Of a DNA stretch of 12,049 nucleotides, positions 6,995 to 12,049 are shown one piece after another (within the stretch, counting starts at the first letter, position 1; each line of letters starts with the position of its first letter). A program made the translations under genes and the position numbers. This stretch comes from an uncultured Woeseiaceae bacterium (GTDB lineage: Bacteria > Pseudomonadota > Gammaproteobacteria > Steroidobacterales > Woeseiaceae): contig CALZHX010000070.1 in the NCBI GenBank assembly GCA_945787435.1, forward strand, positions 1 through 12,049. Direction: 5' to 3'. The notes beneath the pieces were generated by a model. That model was not told the origin of the DNA. It was given only the letters and a program-made list of their open reading frames with translations, and ran no database searches.

Positions 6995-8438
6995 GGCGGA
7001 ACAGGTTCGTTGGGTCGTACTTGTTCTTTAGCTCCACCAGTCGCGGGTAATTCTCACCGTAGTTACCCCCGACCTTTTCCTTCTCATCCTGGTGGAGATT
7101 TGCATAGAAGCCGGCCATATGCGGCTCGAGCGCGTAGTAGAATTCGCGCACGGCTGCAATTCCCGCATCATTCAGGGCCGGATCATTAGACCCGTAGCTG
7201 ATGCCGAAATTAACGGCGACGTTGCGGTTCGCAAATGCGGTTGCATCAGGGGCAACCCGCGCTGTCGCACCGCCGAGATGCTGGAACCAGGATGGCGTAT
7301 TGTCACGATTCACAAAGTCCACAATCAGCTCGATGATGTCGGGCGTAAGTTCGTTGAAATATCCTGATTTCAGATAGTTCTGCTGTCCGTGTGCCGTAAG
7401 CCCGTCCCAAGCCGTCTGAATTGCCGCATAAGACTTCGGTCCAAGTTCGCCACTGAGCAGGGACGGATGATTGAGCATTGGCGCCAGGGCTTTCTCACCA
7501 GCCGCGTGATCTCCTGACCAGGTGACGCCGACCATGTTGAGCATCTTGCCGTCTTCGCCGGGTACAAAGAACGGTTCGATGTTGGCTTCGTCGGGTGCGG
7601 CATCGAGCATGTCGGCGTAGAGTTGCATCGAATCCTTGTCGACCGGATAGAAAAGGTCGCCACCATAGACGGTTGGATTAAACGGGTGCACTCGAAAGAC
7701 GAATTCGGTTACGACGCCGAAGTTGCCGCCACCGCCGCGTAAGCCCCACAGCAGATCAGAGTTCTCGTCCTCACTTGCGCGCACCACGTCGCCACTGGCC
7801 GTAACGACCGTTGCCTCCACCAGGTTGTCCACAGCGAGCCCCGTCATGCGGTCGGTGCGTCCCATTCCTCCGCCGAGCGTGAAGCCACCGACGCCGGTGT
7901 GCGAAACCGTACCTGTCGTAGTTACCAGGTTGTGCGGCAGCGTTGCACCGTCGACATGCCCGAGCAAGGCGCCGCCGCCGACACGTGCTGTCATGCCGTC
8001 GGGATCGACGACGGCGTCGTGCATCTGTGATAAATCGATCATCAGGCCGCCATCTGATGTCGATTTGCCCGGAAAGCTGTGGCCACCGCATTTGACGGAC
8101 AGAAGCAACGATCTTTCACGGGAAAAGTTTACGGCGTTAACGACGTCTTCGATCGATGTACATTGTGCGACCGCGGCCGGTTTCTTATCATCGAACATGC
8201 CGTTCCATACTCTCTTGGCAACGTCATAGCCTTCGTCGCCTTGCAGGAACACGCGTCCATCCAGTTCGCCCCTGAGTTCCTCGATGGCTGCCGTTTCGAT
8301 CGACAGCTCGTCGCCGTGCATTGACACGGCGGAAATCGACGGGCCAGGATCGCTCGCCTGCTGCCTTGCGCCACAGGCTGAAAGGCTCGTAGTGATCGCC
8401 GCGGCCACGGCTGTCTTGCAGAATGCACGTCTTTTCAT
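6969..8438 (-). CDS. exported FAD-dependent oxidase, berberine-bridge-enzyme-like
   Basis: The 489-residue protein belongs to the VAO/PCMH flavoprotein fold with a C-terminal BBE segment, enzymes that oxidise alcohols, sugars or other hydroxyl groups and pass electrons to oxygen. After a leader comes the FAD-binding module: KCGGHSFPG with H120, the usual 8-alpha-histidyl FAD attachment site; ARVGGGALLGHVD (151-163); GVGGFTLGGGMGR (182-194); and LLWGLRGGGGNFGVVTEF. The second covalent Cys seen in bicovalent members appears replaced (V178 in GTVSHTG), so FAD is probably attached through His only. The BBE end reads ENYPRLVELKNKYDPTNLF. The N-terminus MKRRAFCKTA combines a twin-arginine RRxF motif with a lipobox LSAC (C22), implying Tat export of the folded, FAD-loaded protein and lipid anchoring. 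AAGGGGGT upstream of ATG 8438 supports the start. It lies 43 bp after the DUF924 gene on the same strand. Substrate unknown. Confidence 0.92.
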   Translation of the reverse strand: MKRRAFCKTAVAAAITTSLSACGARQQASDPGPSISAVSMHGDELSIETAAIEELRGELDGRVFLQGDEGYDVAKRVWNGMFDDKKPAAVAQCTSIEDVVNAVNFSRERSLLLSVKCGGHSFPGKSTSDGGLMIDLSQMHDAVVDPDGMTARVGGGALLGHVDGATLPHNLVTTTGTVSHTGVGGFTLGGGMGRTDRMTGLAVDNLVEATVVTASGDVVRASEDENSDLLWGLRGGGGNFGVVTEFVFRVHPFNPTVYGGDLFYPVDKDSMQLYADMLDAAPDEANIEPFFVPGEDGKMLNMVGVTWSGDHAAGEKALAPMLNHPSLLSGELGPKSYAAIQTAWDGLTAHGQQNYLKSGYFNELTPDIIELIVDFVNRDNTPSWFQHLGGATARVAPDATAFANRNVAVNFGISYGSNDPALNDAGIAAVREFYYALEPHMAGFYANLHQDEKEKVGGNYGENYPRLVELKNKYDPTNLFRLNANIQPA

Positions 8439-8481
8439 GGGAACCCCCTTCCCGTACTAAAAGCTTGTTGTTTTGCTTAGT

Positions 8482-9120
8482 TTAGCCGCCCTGACCGAAA
8501 TCGGGGCTGTCACCGGCAAGATATTCGTTTTCTTCGGGGGTGTTTTCGCGTCCCAGCAGCTTGTTGCGGTGCGGGAAGCGGCCAAACCGCTGGACAATGT
8601 CGTGATGGAGTTCAGCAAACTGGGCGATGGTCTCGAACGTCTCGCGGTAAGTCGGTGACACTGCCTCAGCAAGACGGTTGAAGATAGCAACGGCCTTTTG
8701 CTGAACTTTGCGGGATTCGGAATGCTGCAGTGGCATGTAAAAGAATGCCTGCTGGATCGGTGTCAGGCCCTTGTCCTTTTTCTCTATCGCGCCTTCAACG
8801 CACAGCTTGAGCGACGCCGAATCCATTGCGAACGCGTCCGCGGTACTGCGGTAGATATTGCGGCGGAACTGGTCGAGCAACAGGATCAGTGCAAGCCGAC
8901 CGTGCGGCTGTTGCGCCCAGTGATTGAGCTCGCCTGCGCTGGCCCGGGCAACATCGTCGGAATAGTCTTTCTTGCACTCGAGATCAAAGACGTCGTCCTC
9001 GCCAAACCAGATGTCCATGCGGTGGTCGATCTGCGGCGCCGACAACTCGTGCTCTTTAAACCAAAACGCGATGATGGCATCGATGCGCTGCTGGTCCTGG
9101 TCAGTGATCGTTGCGCCCAT
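8482..9120 (-). CDS. DUF924 family protein
   Basis: The 212-residue all-alpha protein shows the signature of DUF924, a widespread family with TPR-like helical repeats and no established biochemical role. Landmarks are IIAFWF (16-21), DQFRRNIYR (83-91) followed by STADAFAMD, FYMPLQHSES (127-136), and HHDIVQRFGRFPHRNKLLGR (172-191), then the typical E-Y-L near the C-terminus. No signal peptide or membrane helix is seen, so it is probably cytoplasmic. ATG 9120 starts the conserved region after a short polar leader; the ribosome-binding site is weak. It is the first gene of a minus-strand unit with the FAD oxidase, 43 bp apart; whether they are functionally linked cannot be told. Length is normal for the family. 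Confidence 0.93.
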   Translation of the reverse strand: MGATITDQDQQRIDAIIAFWFKEHELSAPQIDHRMDIWFGEDDVFDLECKKDYSDDVARASAGELNHWAQQPHGRLALILLLDQFRRNIYRSTADAFAMDSASLKLCVEGAIEKKDKGLTPIQQAFFYMPLQHSESRKVQQKAVAIFNRLAEAVSPTYRETFETIAQFAELHHDIVQRFGRFPHRNKLLGRENTPEENEYLAGDSPDFGQGG

Positions 9121-9240
9121 ACTCTGTCAACCAAGTTTTACCGATATTTAAATTATTTCGTCCGCTCACAAATGCGAACCAGTTCACGATTTCGGCAGCA
9201 ATCGCCGTTTATGGTCGTGTTTGCCCGTAGACTTTAGCAG
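9121..9240. promoter_or_regulatory. divergent AT-rich intergenic region, DUF924 / lipoprotein genes
   Basis: This 120-bp spacer contains the most AT-rich stretch of the window (about 9136-9158), consistent with a promoter core. Read on the minus strand, TTGTGA (9172-9167) and AAATAT (9150-9145) are 16 bp apart and could form a weak sigma-70 promoter for the DUF924 gene. For the plus-strand lipoprotein no good promoter or Shine-Dalgarno sequence stands out before ATG 9241. Confidence 0.35.
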
Positions 9241-9711
9241 ATGATGACGATCCAGACTCTCAAACTCGCTCGCCATACGGCTACGACCCTTGTGTGTCTT
9301 GGGCTGCTCGCCTGTGGCGGTCCTGCCGAGGGTCCCGAAACGGCTTTGCGGACCTGGGTTCAGCAAGGCCATGAACTCGCCGAAGCGAAGGATCGTCCCG
9401 GGCTCATTGACATGATATCGCCCGCCTATACCGATGCCCGTGGCAACAGCCGCGACGATATCGGCGACCTGTTTCGTATTTATTTTCTACGCACGCAATC
9501 CGTAGCACTCATTACAAATATTGAGGAACTCAATGTGTACGGTGACAGCGCCGGCGAGGTTTTGTTGTCGGTCGGCATGGCCGGAACGCATGATGGCACC
9601 TTCGGCTTTAGCGCCGACGCATACCGCTTCGAGATGGAGTTCGAAAGGGACGATGACGAGTGGCTCCTGATGTCCGCCCGCTGGGGCGAGATTGGCGAGG
9701 AGCTGCACTAG
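9241..9711 (+). CDS. small lipoprotein, possible NTF2/SnoaL-like fold, unknown function
   Basis: This 156-residue protein has a lipoprotein signal: a basic start (K8, R11), a hydrophobic core TTLVCLGLL, and lipobox LLAC with C25, followed by GGPAEG. G26 rather than Asp at +2 would favour outer-membrane sorting. The mature part begins with a helix (PETALRTWVQQGHELAEAKD), then a ...LIDMISPAYTDARGNSRDDI segment and alternating strands ending FEMEFERDDDEWLLMSARWGEI. This pattern of helix, then curved sheet, with DDEWLL..ARW near the end, resembles NTF2-like domains; that is inference from pattern only. ATG 9241 and ATG 9244 are adjacent start choices. Only 18 bp separate it from the next lipoprotein gene, so they are likely co-transcribed. 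Confidence 0.85.
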   Translation: MMTIQTLKLARHTATTLVCLGLLACGGPAEGPETALRTWVQQGHELAEAKDRPGLIDMISPAYTDARGNSRDDIGDLFRIYFLRTQSVALITNIEELNVYGDSAGEVLLSVGMAGTHDGTFGFSADAYRFEMEFERDDDEWLLMSARWGEIGEELH

Positions 9712-9729
9712 TCCGACGGGGGACTTGGC

Positions 9730-10224
9730 ATGAACAAACTACGATCTGGAATGTCGATGCTGGCGACACTGTGCCTGCTGACGGCCTGCGCGAGTACCGG
9801 AGACCTCATCGGTGTACCGAACGTCAACTTGCGAAACGTAGAGATAGCGGACATCGACTTCACCGGCCAGACGTTTCTGCTCGGCTTTGACGTCACCAAC
9901 CCCAACCCGTTTCCGCTCCCCATTAGCACGGTTTCCTATGTTGTCGAACTCGAGGGCTATCGTTTTGCAAGCGGTTCGACCGCCGGTGGCTTTACCGTAC
10001 CGTCTTCGGGCGATGCCGAATTCGCGATATCAGTGGAGCTCGATCTGATGAAAACGGCACCGCAGCTCTTGTTCATCATTCGTGACAGCGTGAAACGCGA
10101 CGTCGCCTATACGCTGAGGGGAGAGTTCGGTCTCAACATCCCGTTGACCGAGCCAGTGAACTTCGAGACCAACGGGGCGATCCGCATGCAGGCCGTCAGC
10201 CGCCAGGCGCTGAAGGTTCCCTGA
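9730..10224 (+). CDS. LEA type 2 / WHy-domain lipoprotein
   Basis: The 164-residue protein starts with a lipoprotein signal, MNKLRSGMSMLATLCLLTAC, with lipobox LTAC and C20 as the lipidated residue. The mature region shows the LEA_2 (water stress and hypersensitive response) pattern: VNLRNVEIADIDFTGQTF, then FDVTNPNPFPLPI (53-65) with the hallmark N-P-N-P-F-P, followed by YVVELEGYRFASG and a beta-rich remainder ending in a TEPVNFETNG strand. In bacteria such domains are small beta-sandwich envelope proteins, often linked to stress tolerance; precise function is not known. A purine-rich GGGGGA (9718-9723) lies 6 nt before ATG 9730. It forms a two-lipoprotein unit with the upstream gene. A perfect palindrome follows 5 bp after the stop. 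Confidence 0.9.
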   Translation: MNKLRSGMSMLATLCLLTACASTGDLIGVPNVNLRNVEIADIDFTGQTFLLGFDVTNPNPFPLPISTVSYVVELEGYRFASGSTAGGFTVPSSGDAEFAISVELDLMKTAPQLLFIIRDSVKRDVAYTLRGEFGLNIPLTEPVNFETNGAIRMQAVSRQALKVP

Positions 10225-10477
10225 AACGCTTGGTTACGCGCGTAACCAAAGGCTTCCGCAACCCGCTGCGGCGTATGGTGGCCTGAAAAGCCCGAAAATT
10301 CGCCGAATTCGGCCGCACTAACCCGCTGCATTCGCCGCCCGGATAAGCCCTGGCATATACTCAGGGGTTCGGGCAGCATCGGCGGTCTCCTCCTTGCAGC
10401 CCAACCCGGCGTAACGCACGCCATCTCAAATGAGAACTTCATCGGGGCGCGCGAAACGCGTGATCTCCAGGGCGTTT
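10225..10477. other. 253-bp spacer upstream of gltB with several palindromes
   Basis: No gene is apparent here. Besides the 20-bp palindrome at 10230-10249, the spacer has a 12-bp palindrome GCCGAATTCGGC (10302-10313). It also has two copies of AACCCGCTGC 60 bp apart (10260-10269 and 10320-10329) and a small CCCTG/CAGGG hairpin around 10348-10366. TATACT at 10356-10361 is a candidate -10 box for gltB, without a convincing -35. It would give a leader of about 110 nt. No U-rich terminator was seen, and I recognise no known riboswitch. Confidence 0.5.
10230..10249. promoter_or_regulatory. perfect 20-bp palindrome (operator or terminator stem)
   Basis: The half-site TTGGTTACGC is followed immediately by its exact reverse complement, with no spacer, starting 5 bp after the stop of the LEA-type lipoprotein. 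As RNA it could form a stem of up to about 8 bp with a small loop. However, the following bases AGGCTTCC contain no T-run, so a Rho-independent terminator is not well supported. A dimeric regulator binding site is the other reading. It lies about 230 bp before gltB. Confidence 0.55.
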
Positions 10478-12049
10478 ATGACCAAGCGACAAGCGAATGG
10501 TCTCTATGACCCGGCATTCGAGCGCGACAGTTGCGGCTTCGGCCTGATTGCAAATCTCGATGACATGCCGAGCCACTGGGTCGTCGAAACGGCGATCTCC
10601 GCGCTCGCTCGCCTGACGCATCGCGGCGCCGTTGCGGCAGACGGAAAAACCGGCGACGGTTGCGGCCTGCTTATCAAGTTTCCGAAGACGTTCATGCGTG
10701 CGGTTGGAGAGGACCTGGGGTTCGCACTTAACGAGCGATTCGCTGCCGGAACCGTATTCCTGAACCAGGATGCGGCGAAGGCAGAAAGCGCACGGCAAAC
10801 AATCAACACGGCCATTGCCGAGATCGGTCTCGAGGTTGCCGGCTGGCGTGTCGTACCGATCGACCCGTCAGTGTGTGGCGAGCGAGCGCTGAGGACGCTG
10901 CCTCAAATCGAGCAGGTGTACGTCAATGCGCCTGACAATATGCCGCGCGGGCGCTTCAATCGGCGCCTTTTTCTCGCGAGACGGCGCGCCGAAAAGAGAA
11001 TCGGCGAAGGTGCTTCCTACATCGCCAGCCTGTCGTCTGTAACGATCAGCTACAAGGGCATGATCATGCCGGGCGCACTGCCCGAGTTTTATCCTGACCT
11101 CGAAGACCCGCGACTGGAAACATCGGTGTGCGTATTCCACCAGCGCTTCTCGACAAACACGATGCCGCAGTGGCGCCTTGCGCAACCGTTCCGCTTTCTC
11201 GCGCACAACGGCGAGATCAATACGATCCAGGGCAACCGCAACTGGGCCCAGGCGCGCGCCAAAAATTTCATATCCGACAAGCTCGACGACATTTCCGATC
11301 TCGACCCGATCATCTCGCTGATAGGTTCGGATTCATCGAGCCTGGATAACATGCTCGAAGTCATGCGTGCAGGGGGCATGGACGTGCTGCAAGGCATGCG
11401 CATCCTGATGCCGCCGGCATGGCAGGCTGTAGACGACTTCGATCCTGACGTGCGCGCGTTCTATGAGTTTTTCGACTGCCAGATGGAGCCATGGGATGGC
11501 CCGGCCGGCATCGTGCTGACGGATGGTCGTTATGCCGCGTGTTCTCTGGACAGGAACGGCCTGCGGCCCGCCCGCTACGTCATGACCAAAGACCGGCACA
11601 TTACAATCGCGTCTGAAATCGGCGTTTACGATTACGACGAAAAAGACGTCATCAGCAAGGGACGCCTGGGCCCCGGCGAGATGATCGCCGTGGACCTCGT
11701 GAATGGTGTGTTGCTGGAAAACGAAGACATTCACGACATTCTCAAGACGCGCGCCCCGTACAAGAAGTGGCTCAAGCAGGGTGTGCGCTACCTCGACTCC
11801 GAGCTGGTCGACACGCACATGGCTGCCGAACCTTTTGATGAGCAAACGCTTGCCAGCTATCAGAAGATGTTCAACCTGACGCGCGAAGAACTGAACGACG
11901 TCGTCGCAGTGCTGGCAAAGGCCGGACAGGAAGCCGTTGGTTCAATGGGCGACGACACACCGATGGCCGTGCTGTCTGAAAAGATCCGCTCGCCGTTTGA
12001 CTACTTCCGCCAGCAGTTCGCACAGGTAACGAATCCGCCTATCGACTCG
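10478..12049 (+). CDS. gltB: glutamate synthase (NADPH) large subunit, N-terminal part (partial)
   Basis: GltB makes two glutamates from glutamine and 2-oxoglutarate with the GltD subunit. The window holds 524 codons, up to its right edge, without a stop; the whole protein is usually about 1,500 residues. Present is the class II amidotransferase domain. ERDSCGFGL contains C19, which by family rule becomes the N-terminal nucleophile after propeptide removal. Then come THRGA...DGKTGDGCG, FHQRFSTNT (220-228), LAHNGEIN (241-248), GSDSSSLDNMLE and LDRNGLRPARY. The end matches the start of the central domain (YFRQQFAQVTNPPID). ATG 10478 has AGGG about 6 nt upstream and gives an 18-residue propeptide. 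In-frame GTG 10460 and ATG 10430 would lengthen it; the latter would put the nucleophile at residue 35, nearer E. coli's 42-residue propeptide. The FMN and iron-sulfur regions lie outside the window. Confidence 0.96.
   Translation, partial: MTKRQANGLYDPAFERDSCGFGLIANLDDMPSHWVVETAISALARLTHRGAVAADGKTGDGCGLLIKFPKTFMRAVGEDLGFALNERFAAGTVFLNQDAAKAESARQTINTAIAEIGLEVAGWRVVPIDPSVCGERALRTLPQIEQVYVNAPDNMPRGRFNRRLFLARRRAEKRIGEGASYIASLSSVTISYKGMIMPGALPEFYPDLEDPRLETSVCVFHQRFSTNTMPQWRLAQPFRFLAHNGEINTIQGNRNWAQARAKNFISDKLDDISDLDPIISLIGSDSSSLDNMLEVMRAGGMDVLQGMRILMPPAWQAVDDFDPDVRAFYEFFDCQMEPWDGPAGIVLTDGRYAACSLDRNGLRPARYVMTKDRHITIASEIGVYDYDEKDVISKGRLGPGEMIAVDLVNGVLLENEDIHDILKTRAPYKKWLKQGVRYLDSELVDTHMAAEPFDEQTLASYQKMFNLTREELNDVVAVLAKAGQEAVGSMGDDTPMAVLSEKIRSPFDYFRQQFAQVTNPPIDS

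Noticed and set aside
8459..8481. Imperfect hairpin (CTAAAAGC / GCTTAG) between the DUF924 and FAD oxidase genes.
   Set aside because: The stem is short and interrupted, with low GC, so neither a terminator nor an operator is supported.
9161..9171. The minus strand reads TTGTGAGCGGA, identical to the first part of the E. coli lac operator.
   Set aside because: The match stops after 11 bases, the symmetric second half of the operator is absent, and no LacI-type regulator or sugar gene is nearby; chance similarity is the simpler view.
10504..11845. Minus-strand open frames within 10504-11845.
   Set aside because: The plus strand here encodes unmistakable GltB sequence continuously from 10478 to the window end, so these are antisense shadows.

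Overview
The window reads as ordinary chromosome of a GC-rich gammaproteobacterium. The gene content supports this: a stand-alone 5'-3' exonuclease, ferrochelatase, a FadI-type thiolase, a NorM-type MATE pump, a DUF924 protein and the start of glutamate synthase GltB, whose sequence follows the E. coli protein closely. An environmental or marine lineage is my impression only; no rRNA or tRNA gene is present to settle taxonomy.

Layout. Positions 1-104 hold the C-terminal end of an unidentified protein. A REP-like inverted-repeat region follows (131-203), then a plus-strand pair: the exonuclease (224-1114) overlapping an N-terminally shortened fructosamine-kinase-family gene (1111-1857). These converge on a minus-strand pair, hemH followed by a two-module glyoxalase-fold (VOC) protein, coupled through an ATGA overlap (3713 down to 1837). 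Divergent from hemH is a small predicted membrane protein (3827-4261), which converges on a thiolase (5558-4272). The thiolase is divergent from a MATE efflux gene (5612-6994). That gene converges, with a 26-bp overlap, on a Tat/lipoprotein-type FAD oxidase (8438-6969), preceded on the same strand by the DUF924 gene (9120-8482). Divergent from this are two small lipoprotein genes (9241-9711 and 9730-10224). After a 253-bp spacer containing a perfect 20-bp palindrome, gltB begins at 10478 and runs off the window end.

Functionally the region is a mosaic of short transcription units rather than one pathway. Heme synthesis, fatty-acid degradation, nitrogen assimilation and efflux genes sit next to each other without an evident shared role. 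Coding density is very high: several neighbours overlap, and only four spacers exceed 100 bp (105-223, 3714-3826, 9121-9240 and 10225-10477). None exceeds 300 bp.

I found no mobile element, CRISPR array, toxin-antitoxin module or defence locus, and no convincing undescribed multi-gene system. The points most worth a second look are the fructosamine kinase that lacks its glycine-rich N-lobe, the VOC protein coupled to hemH, the exported FAD oxidase, the REP-like element, and the palindrome upstream of gltB.
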